Below are positions 25,101 to 36,555 of a DNA stretch of 64,000 bases, piece after piece; position 1 is the first letter of the stretch; every line of letters begins with the position of its first letter. Under the pieces are notes generated by a model that did no database searches, was not told the DNA's origin, and saw only the letters and a list, made by a program, of their open reading frames with translations. The stretch comes from Myoxocephalus aenaeus (taxonomy: Eukaryota > Chordata > Actinopteri > Perciformes > Cottidae): assembly GCA_038501785.1 (NCBI GenBank), contig JBAMJR010000243.1, positions 3,534,501 through 3,598,500 on the forward strand, in the 5' to 3' direction. The position numbers were made by a program, and so were the translations under genes.

Positions 25101-26142
25101 CTGGTGCCATGATGTATCTAGTACTGGTACTGGTGCCATGATGTGTCTAGTACTGGTACTGGTGCCATGATGTATCTAGTACTGGTACCGGTGACATGAT
25201 GTGTCTAGTACTGGTACTGGTGCCATGATGTATCTAGTACTGGTACTGGTGCCATGATGTATCTAGTACTGGTACCGGTGACATGATGTGTCTAGTACTG
25301 GTACTGGTGCCATGATGTATCTAGTACTGGTACTGGTGCCATGATGTATCTAGTACTGGTACCGGTGACATGATGTGTCTAGTACTGGTACTGGTGCCAT
25401 GATGTATCTAGTACTGGTACTGGTGCCATGATGTGTCTAGTACTGGTACTGGTGCCATGATGTATCTAGTACTGGTACTGGTGCCATGATGTGTCTAGTA
25501 CTGGTACCGGTGCCATGATGTATCTAGTACTGGTACCGGTGACATGATGTGTCTAGTACTGGTGCCATGATGTGTCTAGTACTGGTACCGGTGACATGAT
25601 GTGTCTAGTACTGGTACCGGTGCCATGATGTATCTAGTACTGGTACCGGTGACATGATGTATCTAGTACTGGTACCGGTGACATGATGTGTCTAGTACTG
25701 GTACTGGTGCCATGATGTATCTAGTACTGGTACTGGTGCCATGATGTGTCTAGTACTGGTACCGGTGCCATGATGTATCTAGTACTGGTACCGGTGACAT
25801 GATGTGTCTAGTACTGGTACTGGTGCCATGATGTATATAGTATTGGTGCCATGATGTATCTAGTACTGGTACTGGTGCCATGATGTGTCTAGTACTGGTA
25901 CTGGTGCCATGATGTATCTAGTACTGGTACCGGTGCCATGATGTGTCTAGTACTGGTACTGGTGCCATGATGTATATAGTATTGGTGCCATGATGTATCT
26001 AGTACTGGTACTGGTGCCATGATGTGTCTAGTACTGGTACTGGTGCCATGATGTATCTAGTACTGGTGCCATGATGTATCTAGTACTGGTACTGGTGCCA
26101 TGATGTGTCTAGTACTGGTACCGGTGACATGATGTGTCTAGT
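22119..26142 (+). repeat. Giant minisatellite, 29-bp unit, about 140 copies
   Basis: The unit reads CATGATGTGTCTAGTACTGG then TACCGGTGC, 29 bp. Variant positions recur: CCGG or CTGG, GTGTCT or GTATCT, TGCCATG or TGACATG. A few units lack 6 bp (23 bp). The first 1.5 kb shows regular CCGG/CTGG alternation and a 290-bp (10-unit) higher-order period. The last 2 kb is more mixed. The unit contains palindromes AGTACT, GGTACC and ACCGGT. No flanking inverted repeats mark it as a mobile element, and there is no coding potential. Confidence 0.97.
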
Positions 26143-26399
26143 GCACAGCGACATGATGAGAGCCGATCCGTCTTTTTTCACAGAAAAGTAATGAGCAATC
26201 TCTGAGCACTAGAGAATGAAATGAGTTAGAGAATGAGAAAGAAGTAGATGTGGAAATGCATGGAGAATGTGGACAGGAGCATTTATGCAATATAAAATGT
26301 CCTGAAGTATAATTATGGTCATTCTAGTTGTGGCCAACATTTGCAATGATTGATATTGATGTATTTTTATGAATTGCTTAGATCTGGGAATGTGGTGAA

Positions 26400-26640
26400 T
26401 GGTAAGTGGACTACTTGTATAGCGCTGTTCTAGACTTCCAACCAGTCAAAGCACTTCCAACCAGACAAAGCAGCCGTTCACCCTCTGATGGCAGGGGCTA
26501 CCATGCATCAGGACTATCTAACATGCATAAACCGCAGGGGTTAAGTGTTTTGCCCAAGAACTCGTTGAACTGCTGGTCCTCTGACTGAAGGACAAGCCGC
26601 TCCACCACTGAGCCACCGTCACCTCTCCATCACTATGGAC
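26400..26640 (+). repeat. Teleost dispersed repeat fragment
   Basis: It contains TATAGCGCTGTTCTAGACTT, GGGGTTAAGTGTTTTGCCCA and CCGCTCCACCACTGAGCCAC, phrases typical of a teleost repeat whose other end resembles a tRNA. A diverged relative is at about 57970-58150. Confidence 0.6.
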
Positions 26641-26919
26641 ATCCAGAAGTTATAAACAACGGCTTTGAAAGGCTAAATGCCAACATGGTGTGAGATACAA
26701 ATATGTTGTGAATTGTTTTGAATGCATTTGGACTTTTGGACTTTGAAGTGTTTGAATCAAACGAGTCGGAAACCGAACTACCCAGCAGCCACCACTGGAA
26801 CTAATGGACACAAAGGACTCACCCTACAAATAGTTTCATAGGTTCACTACAAGCCTGCTTGTGATCGGTACCGGCAACGTGATGTGCTCTTCACCTGTCT
26901 CTCCTGTGGAGAGGCTGAG

Positions 26920-27024
26920 CCACACACCTGGTGGCCACACACCTGGTGGCCACACACCTGGTGGCCACACACCTGGTGGCCACACACCTGGTGGCCACAC
27001 ACCTGGTGGCCACACACCTGGTGG
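26920..27024 (+). repeat. 15-bp tandem repeat, exactly 7 copies
   Basis: Seven perfect copies of CCACACACCTGGTGG. Each unit starts CCAC and ends GTGG, so it can pair with itself. Confidence 0.97.
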
Positions 27025-27277
27025 AACACGAGAGCATCTCTATCTGCAACTGCAAATACAGAGTTTCACTAGAATGACAGGACGTGCAGAAAAAAACTCT
27101 GCAGTATTCAAATGTTGATTTTAGAATACACACATGTAAATGTTATGAATGTTAAGAATAAGATGTGAAGTTTAGAACTATTCAGTACAGCCCTACTAAC
27201 ATTTACTACTTAGAAATAAACACAATGTACTGCTGACGGGAACGTTATCAGTATATATATATATATATATATATATA

Positions 27278-27640
27278 CAGGGTTCATACGGTCATGGAAA
27301 ATCTGGAAAAGTAATGGAATTTTAAAATGGTTATTTCCAGGCCTGGAAAAGTCCTGGAAAAAAATGTAATCCCAAAGGTTTTGTAAAAGTCATGTAAATG
27401 TGTTATATTCATGTGTTCATGTCGTTCATTTACGCCGAGTTTTAAATAATTAATATGCTTTTAAAAGAAAGACGCTCAGAATATAAGCAGGTATACGCTC
27501 TCATTCCCATTGTTAGTTTAAATACTACATTTGCTCTCTTTTTCATTTATACACCGAAACACAAAATGTTTGGTCATGAAAATTTGGTTTAAAGTCATGG
27601 AAAAGTCATGGAAATCCATTGGTCAAAATATGTATGAACC

Positions 27641-27643
<3 letters not shown>
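27278..27643 (+). mobile_element. hAT MITE inserted in a TA microsatellite
   Basis: The inverted ends are CAGGGTTCATAC and GTATGAACCCTG. The flanks are TATATATA on both sides, consistent with an 8-bp duplication made inside a (TA)n tract (27251-27277 on the left, 27644-27711 on the right). The interior is A-rich with several TCATGGAAAAGT-like direct repeats. Confidence 0.85.

Positions 27644-27711
<68 letters not shown>
27644..27711 (+). repeat. (TA)n microsatellite, 68 bp
   Basis: Uninterrupted TA dinucleotides directly after the hAT element. The left part of the tract (27251-27277) is on its other side. Confidence 0.95.
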
Positions 27712-27712
<1 letters not shown>

Positions 27713-28171
27713 TAAAGTGTTGGACGTTTCAACCAGTTGATCGTGATAGAGGAAAAGTGAATGGATCACCAATGTCATTAGGGTTCATCCTCTGGGGATG
27801 ATGAATATAGGAGAGAGGTAGAGATATTTCACTGGAAAAGTGCAACGTTTCACCTGCTGGTGGCGCTACGGGAAGAATCAAAGGATCTTCAAAGTCATTT
27901 GTGATTCATTTCAATCCGGACCAAAGTGACGAAGAGACTTTACTATCAACAGACTGACTGACGTGCTGATCTCCTCGAGCTAGCTGCTAGCTGCTAGCTG
28001 CTAGTTTGACTGTGAGCCAATGAAACAATCTAAGGAAGATGGAGTTAACAGTGTACTACACCTTTCTTGATCAGACGTCACAGAGTGCTTTACTATATAA
28101 GACAAACGCAAAACACTAGACAAGTTCTTTTTGAGGACATGGCCCGTACCTGGAAATACAGTGGTTTAGAT

Positions 28172-28497
28172 CAGTGGTTCTCAACTGGTCTGGGTGCACC
28201 CCTGAATGATAAGCCGTGACCCAAATCGAGGAACATGTTCAACTTCTCAAATTGATTTAATGAAAAGATGGTGCAGTTTGAACCTGATGGTAAAGAATAT
28301 CACATTATGCCAAAAAGAAAAAAACGAGTTCCCTTGTATAGTTGTTTAAAACCCCAAAGTGCATTTTAAGGACACAAGGTAATACAACACACAAAAATCC
28401 CACAAAAAGGAAATTTTTCCAGGCGTGGACCTGCGACCCACTGAAAACGGGTCCGCGACCCACTTCTGGGTCACGACCCACCACTTGAGAATCACTG
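28172..28497 (+). mobile_element. hAT MITE with intact target-site duplication
   Basis: The left end is CAGTGGTTCTCAACTGGT and the right end CACTTGAGAATCACTG. A perfect 8-bp duplication GTTTAGAT lies at 28164-28171 and 28498-28505. At 326 bp with no coding potential it is non-autonomous. Confidence 0.92.
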
Positions 28498-29094
28498 GTT
28501 TAGATGATCTGACTAGACTGTTTGCAACCTTTCTGAGCATCATTCTGTCTTTCATGTTTCTTTCTTTTTGTCAAACTGATAGAAATGCAAACATAAGTTG
28601 TAAACCGGGGTTGTTCTCTAATGAGCAGGTTCCTATCAGCAGGTGTTGAGTAATGATCTACTATCATTCTTCTCAGTCTCAACCTGTCAGTTTAAAGGCG
28701 TAGAGTACTGTACGCTGAAGCTGCTGCTTCCATGAAACTAGAAATTCCGCCGCTCTCCGATGTGACGTGAGCTTAGAAAGCTGTGTTGAGGCGTTCCCGC
28801 CTGCCCGCTTTCTCTAAAACACAACCAATGCCACTGCTCCGGCCACCATGCACTGGCATGGAAGCCACTTTATAATGAGCTCCGGCTCTCCGGCTGACCG
28901 CAGGGACTTGTTCACCCTGTGCCTGAACAGAGTCCTGCAGCCTGGCTCTGAGGCTCTGCGGGACGCTCCAGGAGCAAGAGCCCAGCTTGTTTGTGCCGCA
29001 GCAGCAGCTAAAGGAGAGATATTAAAAGGATATTTTGGACAGTTTGAATTGGGATTGCATGAGGGGTAGGTCAGTACATAGCGTTCAGCGCGCC

Positions 29095-29320
29095 GCTGGA
29101 GCAAAGTGATGTACTGCTGTGGACGGGGGCGGAAGCTCAACTTATTTTAGCCTCATAAAAAAGATCAATATCAGCTTAAGTGGACGCTATATTTAGAATA
29201 TCTTGACCGCTCCACCTTGCCGTCAGAGAGCCCTTTCTGATGGGACTGAAAGCTGCTGTCGGTGCTTTCTTCACAGCCGAAGACTCCTTTGACAAAAACA
29301 GTCATTATACCTCGCGGAAC
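29095..29320 (+). repeat. Teleost dispersed repeat, related to 11510-11760
   Basis: It shares CGCTATATTTAGAATA and GACTCCTTTGACAAAA with the earlier copy and has the family phrase GTACTGCTGTGGACGGGGGC. It ends near CCTCGCGGAACGAGG, a short palindrome. Confidence 0.6.
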
Positions 29321-29706
29321 GAGGCAAGGGGGAAGAGGTGGACATGTTGAATTTAATTAATTGATGAATGAAATATGGTGAAGTCAAATGAAGAACAGTG
29401 CCCACAATCTTAACAGTGCTTACAGCATGAAAGGTGCTGCGAGGAACAACACGAGGCACGATGCGGCTGAGTGAAAGGCTTATCTTTATCACAGATTATG
29501 GCTCATGTTAGTGAAGTAACAAAGTACTCTCTTTGTTAAGTCCTTTGTTTTTCAGTCCTGTGGTATACTAATGTGTAGCAGTCATGCTAAAAGTAAGGAA
29601 ACGCAATTTATAACATACGTAATTCTGCTGCCAGAGTCTTTTGATGTATTTCTTTTTACAATTTGTCTCATTCTCTTTCTGTGTGTGTGTGTCACGGTGT
29701 GTGTAG

Positions 29707-29878
29707 TGTCCAGACACTGGAAGGCTGTGAGATCCTCCTGGGCCCAGAGGTGACGTACGGCCCTCTGGTCCTGGACCTCTTCACCCCGGTGGCCATGACC
29801 ATCGCTCACTGCGCCGAGGTGGACGTGGAGAACTGGAGCATCCAGCTGAAGAGGAAGACCCAGGACAGCAAGTGGGAG
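29707..29878 (+). CDS. unc5d: UNC5D exon: ZU5 domain, second half
   Basis: The acceptor is GTGTGTGTAG, a GT-rich rather than pyrimidine-rich tract and the weakest acceptor in the gene; the donor is GTGAGC at 29879. One base completes the Ser codon, then 57 residues (212-268): VQTLEGCEILLGPEVTYGPL, VLDLFTPVAMTIAHCAEVDV and ENWSIQLKRKTQDSKWE. The GPEVTYGP and TIAHCAEV motifs match the ZU5 strands of UNC5 receptors (usually CGP; here Tyr replaces the usual Cys). The exon is flanked by the two introns that carry the giant minisatellites. Confidence 0.95.
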
Positions 29879-30412
29879 GTGAGCGCTGCGGCCACACCTG
29901 TCAGGTGCAGGACAGCCCATCAAGAGCTCCGCTCGGCTCAGACGTGGCGCTTCGCTCCCCTCCATTGTCTTTTCCCCCAACGGCTCTATTCTTTGTGTTG
30001 GGGCTAAATGTCGACAGGAGGGTAAGGCAGGGTAAACCTCAGAGTTCCACTGTTTAGTGTAGTGCTGCACCTCGACACTAGATTATAAATGACATTGAAG
30101 TGCAGATCTAGTTGACAGAGTAAACACCAGTAAAATATTAGTCACAGCGTGAAAAGTTTAAAAAGTTTACGTGCTACTGAGGTCGTGCTGTGATGTCACC
30201 ATCTAGCGTCCCCGTGTTGAAGACACCATATATAACAATAACTCATCCATTGTTTTCACTTGTTTTCCAACCCACTGACCAGCTGTCTCACTGCAGATGA
30301 GATGTAGTTGTGTGATAATGGAAGAACATTTACTGGATGTGACCACACTGCTCCGTTGTTTAATGGATTGAGGTAGCGCATTGTTCGATGGAGCTGTAAC
30401 ATCTGATCCACC

Positions 30413-31087
30413 AACCTGCTGAAACATTCCCACAATGCCCAGGGGACAGAAGGTCAACTACATATGAAACCTGCTGAAACATTCCCACAATGCCCAGGGG
30501 ACAAAGAAAGTCAACTACATATGAAACCTGCTGAAACATTCCCACAATGCCCAGGGGACAAAGAAGGTCAACTACATATGAAACCTGCTGAAACATTCCC
30601 ACAATGCCCAGGGGACAGAAGGTCAACTACATATGAAACCTGCTGAAACATTCCCACAATGCCCAGGGGACAAAGAAGGTCAACTACATATGAAACCTGC
30701 TGAAACATTCCCACAATGCCCAGGGGACAAAGAAGGTCAACTACATATGAAACCTGCTGAAACATTCCCACAATGCCCAGGGGACAAAGAAGGTCAACTA
30801 CATATGAAACCTGCTGAAACATTCCCACAATGCCCAGGGGACAGAAGGTCAACTACATATGAAACCTGCTGAAACATTCCCACAATGCCCAGGGGACAAA
30901 GAAGGTCAACTACATATGAAACCTGCTGAAACATTCCCACAATGCCCAGGGGACAAAGAAGGTCAACTACATATGAAACCTGCTGAAACATTCCCACAAT
31001 GCCCAGGGGACAGAAGGTCAACTACATATGAAACCTGCTGAAACATTCCCACAATGCCCAGGGGACAGAAGGTCAACTACATATGAA
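30413..31087 (+). repeat. Minisatellite, 57/55-bp unit, 12 copies
   Basis: Twelve copies of a unit containing CCTGCTGAAACATTCCCACA and GTCAACTACATATGA. Units come in two lengths: 57 bp with GGACAAAGAAGG and 55 bp with GGACAGAAGG. In order the lengths are 55, 57, 57, 55, 57, 57, 57, 55, 57, 57, 55, 55. The 57-bp units keep an open frame of 19 residues on both strands, which explains the apparent ORFs here. Confidence 0.96.
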
Positions 31088-31198
31088 AGCTAAAAGCTGC
31101 TAGTGCCGTCGGAATGTCTTGCGAAATCTTCTAGTTTTCCTATTTTGTTGCAATAGTGCAACAAAACAGAACCCTGAGGTCAGAAAACAACAAGGTCC

Positions 31199-34100
31199 GA
31201 GCATAGAACCTTAAGATCAGAGCATAGAACCCTGAGGTCATAGCATAGAACCCTGAGGTCCGAGCATAGAACCTTAAGATCAGAGCATAGAACCCTGAGA
31301 TCAGAGCATAGAACCCTGAGGTCCGAGCATAGAACCCTGAGGTCAGAGCATAGAACCCTGAGGTCAGAGCATAGAACCCTGAGGTCAGAGCATAGAACCT
31401 TAAGATCAGAGCATAGAACCCTGAGGTCAGAGCATAGAACCTTAAGATCAGAGCATAGAACCTTAAGATCAGAGCATAGAACCCTGAGATCAGAGCATAG
31501 AACCTTGAGATCAGAGCATAGAACCTTAAGATCAGAGCATAGAACCCTGAGGTCAGAGCATAGAACCTTTAGGTCAGAGCATAGAACCTTGAGATCAGAG
31601 CATAGTACCCTGAGATCAGAGCATAGAACCTTTAGGTCAGAGCATAGAACCCTGAGGTCAGAGCATAGAACCATTAGATCAGAGCATAGAACCATTAGAT
31701 CAGAGCATAGAATCCTGAGGTCAGAGCATAGAACCCTGAGGTCAGAGCATAGAACCCTGAGGTCAGAGCATAGAACCTTAAGATCAGAGCATAGAACCCT
31801 GAGATCAGAGCATAGAACCTTTAGGTCAGAGCATAGACCCTGAGGTCAGAGCATAGAACCTTACGATCAGAGCATAGAACCCTGAGGTCAGAGCATAGAA
31901 CCTTAAGATCAGAGCATAGAACCCTGAGGTCAGAGCATAGAACCCTGAGGTCAGAGCATAGAACCCTTAGGTCAGAGCATAGAACCCTGAGGTCAGAGCA
32001 TAGAACCCTGAGGTCAGAGCATAGAACCTTAAGATCAGAGCATAGAACCCTGAGGTCAGAGCATAGAACCCTGAGGTCAGAGCATAGAACCCTTAGGTCA
32101 GAGCATAGAACCATGAGATCAGAGCATAGAACCCTTAGGTCAGAGCTAGAACCCTGAGGTCATAGCATAGAACCCTGAGGTCAGAGCATAGAACCTTACG
32201 ATCAGAGCATAGAACCCTGAGGTCAGAGCATAGAACCTTGAGGTCAGAGCATAGAACCTTAAGATCAGAGCATAGAACCCTGAGATCAGAGCATAGAACC
32301 TTTAGGTCAGAGCATAGAACCTTGAGATCAGAGCATAGTACCCTGAGATCAGAGCATAGAACCTTTAGGTCAGAGCATAGAACCCTGAGGTCAGAGCATA
32401 GAACCATTAGATCAGAGCATAGAATCCTGAGGTCAGAGCATAGAACCCTGAGGTCAGAGCATAGAACCCTGAGGTCAGAGCATAGAACCTTAAGATCAGA
32501 GCATAGAACCCTGAGATCAGAGCATAGGACCCTGATGTCAGAGCATAGAACCTTGAGATCAGAGCATAGTACCCTGAGATCAGAGCATAGAACCCTGATG
32601 TCAGAGCATAGAACCTTGAGATCAGAGCATAGTACCCTGAGATCAGAGCATAGAACCTTTAGGTCAGAGCATAGACCCTGAGGTCAGAGCATAGAACCTT
32701 ACGATCAGAGCATAGAACCCTGAGGTCAGAGCATAGAACCTTAAGATCAGAGCATAGAACCCTGAGGTCAGAGCATAGAACCCTGAGGTCAGAGCATAGA
32801 ACCCTTAGGTCAGAGCATAGAACCCTGAGGTCAGAGCATAGAACCCTGAGGTCAGAGCATAGAACCTTAAGATCAGAGCATAGAACCCTGAGGTCAGAGC
32901 ATAGAACCCTTAGGTCAGAGCATAGAACCATGAGATCAGAGCATAGAACCCTTAGGTCAGAGCTAGAACCCTGAGGTCATAGCATAGAACCCTGAGGTCA
33001 GAGCATAGAACCCTGAGGTCAGAGCATAGAACCCTGAGATCAGAGCATAGAACCCTGAGGTCAGAGCATAGAACCCTGAGGTCAGAGCTAGAACCCTGAG
33101 GTCATAGCATAGAACCCTGAGGTCAGAGCATAGAACCCTGAGGTCAGAGCATAGAACCCTGAGGTCAGAGCATAGAACCCTGAGGTCAGAGCATAGAACC
33201 CTGAGGTCAGAGCATAGAACCCTGAGGTCAGAGCATAGAACCCTGAGATCAGAGCATAGAACCCTGAGGTCATAGCATAGAACCCTGAGGTCAGAGCATA
33301 GAACCCTGAGGTCATAGCATAGAACCCTGAGGTCAGAGCATAGAACCCTGAGGTCAGAGCATAGAACCCTGAGGTCATAGCATAGAACCCTGAGGTCAGA
33401 GCATAGAACCCTGAGGTCATAGCATAGAACCCTGAGGTCAGAGCATAGAACCCTGAGGTCAGAGCATAGAACCCTGAGGTCATAGCATAGAACCCTGAGG
33501 TCAGAGCATAGAACCCTGAGGTCAGAGCATAGAACCCTGAGATCAGAGCATAGAACCCTGAGGTCAGAGCATAGAACCCTGAGGTCAGAGCATAGAACCC
33601 TGAGGTCAGAGCATAGAACCCTGAGATCAGAGCATAGAACCCTGAGGTCAGAGCATAGAACCCTGAGGTCAGAGCATAGAACCATGAGGTCAGAGCATAG
33701 AACCATGAGGTCAGAGCATAGAACCCTGAGGTCAGAGCATAGAACCCTGAGGTCAGAGCATAGAACCCTGAGGTCAGAGCATAGAACCATGAGATCAGAG
33801 CATAGAACCCTGAGGTCAGAGCATAGAACCCTGAGGTCAGAGCATAGAACCCTTAGGTCAGAGCATAGAACCCTGAGGTCAGAGCATAGAACCCTGAGGT
33901 CATAGCATAGAACCATGAGATCAGAGCATAGAACCCTGAGATCAGAGCATAGAACCCTGAGGTCAGAGCATAGAACCTTAAGATCAGAGCATAGAACCCT
34001 GAGGTCAGAGCATAGAACCCTGAGGTCAGAGCATAGAACCCTTAGGTCAGAGCATAGAACCCTGAGGTCAGAGCATAGAACCCTGAGGTCAGAGCATAGA

Positions 34101-35095
34101 ACCTTAAGATCAGAGCATAGAACCCTGAGGTCAGAGCATAGAACCCTGAGGTCAGAGCATAGAACCCTTAGGTCAGAGCATAGAACCATGAGATCAGAGC
34201 ATAGAACCCTTAGGTCAGAGCTAGAACCCTGAGGTCATAGCATAGAACCCTGAGGTCAGAGCATAGAACCCTGAGGTCTGAGCATAGAACCCTGAGATCA
34301 GAGCATAGAACCCTGAGGTCAGAGCATAGAACCCTGAGGTCAGAGCTAGAACCCTGAGGTCATAGCATAGAACCCTGAGGTCAGAGCATAGAACCCTGAG
34401 GTCAGAGCATAGAACCCTGAGGTCAGAGCATAGAACCCTGAGATCAGAGCATAGAACCCTGAGGTCAGAGCATAGAACCCTGAGGTCAGAGCATAGAACC
34501 CTGAGATCAGAGCATAGAACCCTGAGGTCATAGCATAGAACCCTGAGGTCAGAGCATAGAACCCTGAGGTCATAGCATAGAACCCTGAGGTCAGAGCATA
34601 GAACCCTGAGGTCATAGCATAGAACCCTGAGGTCAGAGCATAGAACCCTGAGGTCATAGCATAGAACCCTGAGGTCAGAGCATAGAACCCTGAGATCAGA
34701 GCATAGAACCCTGAGGTCATAGCATAGAACCCTGAGGTCAGAGCATAGAACCCTGAGGTCATAGCATAGAACCCTGAGGTCAGAGCATAGAACCCTGAGG
34801 TCAGAGCATAGAACCCTGAGGTCAGAGCATAGAACCCTGAGGTCAGAGCATAGAACCCTGAGATCAGAGCATAGAACCCTGAGGTCATAGCATAGAACCC
34901 TGAGGTCAGAGCATAGAACCCTGAGGTCAGAGCATAGAACCCTGAGGTCATAGCATAGAACCATGAGATCAGAGCATAGAACCCTGAGGTCAGAGCATAG
35001 AACCCTGAGGTCAGAGCATAGAACCCTGAGGTCAGAGCATAGAACCCTGAGGTCAGAGCATAGAACCCTGAGGTCAGAGCATAGAACCCTGAGGT
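31199..35095 (+). repeat. Giant minisatellite, 21-bp unit, about 186 copies
   Basis: The unit is CATAGAACCCTGAGGTCAGA plus G, with variants TTAAGATC, GAGATC, CTTAGGTC and GTCATAG. Because 21 is a multiple of three and the unit lacks stops in several frames, it yields long spurious frames on both strands (VLCSDLR, RSEHRTL and FYALTSG heptads). Five units lack 2 bp (AGCTAGAAC at 32144, 32961, 33086, 34219 and 34344). Spacing between matching short units shows internal duplication at 1258 bp. The array fades in through diverged units from about 31167. Confidence 0.97.
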
Positions 35096-36555
35096 GTGGT
35101 TCACTGAACGTTTGACCCAACTAAAGGTTACAATGACAAACTGTGATCCTAAAATGATCTTTTAAACTGGTAAACAATATGTTTCATTCATGGCACAATT
35201 CAAAGGTGATCCACAACCTTTGTCTACGATGACTACGTATTTTTCCAATAAGGTCCCATGGGGGCACCAGAGGGGGTCTGCCTTCCTATTCTCAATAAAG
35301 TGTAGACGGCTTAGAACCGCTGTCTGAGTCCTGTCAGGTCACTGCTGATGAAACCACAACATTTCCTCATTTCATTTATTTAATTAAGAGTTTTAAATAA
35401 CAAAAGAACGGGGGACTTTTATTGTGAAGAGTTTATAGGAAATGAAATGTGTTTTAACAGCCACTCCATAGTTTCTCATACATCAGACAGGACAGTGCAA
35501 CCCAGGATGCCACAGTGCGGTGACTCTGTTATCTCCCTCTGTTTGCTGACCTTTTATATCTGGGCTTTATGTGGTAAAAGGTCCGGTTAGCGAGCGCATG
35601 GCGCGTGTCATGTGAGTTATGCGGTGAGCCAGAAAGGACTGCCGGGGCTTTGTGGGGATGCTCATTGATCCAGCCTCCTGCTCTCTGTGGGCTGAGGGTG
35701 ACATAAGACCCCATGAAGGGAACACTGCCGGTCCGGCAGGAGGGAAATAAAGAAACAATTACAGCGTGTAATGGGTGAGAAGAGGCATGGCTGCTGTCAG
35801 TCAGTGGGGGAGGAATACGGGCACTTAGACAAGTTCAGTATCGATTAGGGGATCAGGAAAGACATGGCGCGCTGCATTTAGATGTGAGGCTATCAGGAGG
35901 AGAGTCATGGAGATTGTTTCGCTGGCTGTTTCCCAACCCCCATCACGCATTTAAACATCAACACTCACATATCTAACACACCATCAACACCAAACACAAG
36001 CAAGCGGTGCAACTTGTTTCTTGTTAGCTTCGCTCTCATGCTTTGGAGTAGGACACATTGTATTTCTACCAGCTCTTTATGTGTATGTTCCAACAATGTC
36101 AGCTTTTCTTTTTTACCCCTTCCTCCAAGAAGACTGTTTTTACCGGTCTGGATGAAGTCCCGGGAGATTAATCCCAAACCCAAAGGCATGACAAGCCCAG
36201 TCGCTGTCTTCACTTTGCATTATTTGCTCATGTTTATGAGCAGCAACATGAAGAGAATGTTCATTCACGCAGTTATGTAAATGATAAGATGATATAAAGT
36301 TTTGGCAAGCTGAGCATGGGTCAAAATAATGAATACCACAGCCCCTGGCTGTTGTTGTGGTTGTCAGCGCTTAAAAGAGCTTATAATTTAGAGGAAGAAC
36401 AGCTGGATTTTCCTGCTTTCTACATTGTCTTCTTTTCCTCCTGAATTATTTTTTTCTAAATTGTGTAAATGGCTGATGTAAAAAATAATCTAGAGCTTCA
36501 GCGGCCTCTGCTACCACGAGCAAAGAGGCAACATAAAGGACCTTATTCTTCAGTT

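Larger units (their letters stand above)
15345..29706 (+). other. unc5d: Largest intron (14.4 kb), rich in repeats
   Basis: No exon is supported. Positions 15345-17700 look mainly unique. Then come a reverse hAT MITE copy (about 17775-17938), CA repeat (19147-19182), dispersed repeat (19284-19606), apparently unique sequence with a GC-rich block (20520-21000), nested repeats (21254-21690), the giant 29-bp minisatellite (22119-26142), a 15-bp tandem repeat, a hAT element inside a TA tract (27278-27643), another hAT MITE (28172-28497) and a dispersed repeat (29095-29320). Confidence 0.7.

Noticed and set aside
30413..31087. CRISPR-like regular array
   Set aside because: Units are contiguous with no unique spacers, in a vertebrate intron; it is a minisatellite.
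34221..35120. 299- and 252-residue frames made of heptads
   Set aside because: Product of a stop-free 21-bp tandem repeat in several frames at once; frames are broken by 2-bp deletions and there are no gene signals.
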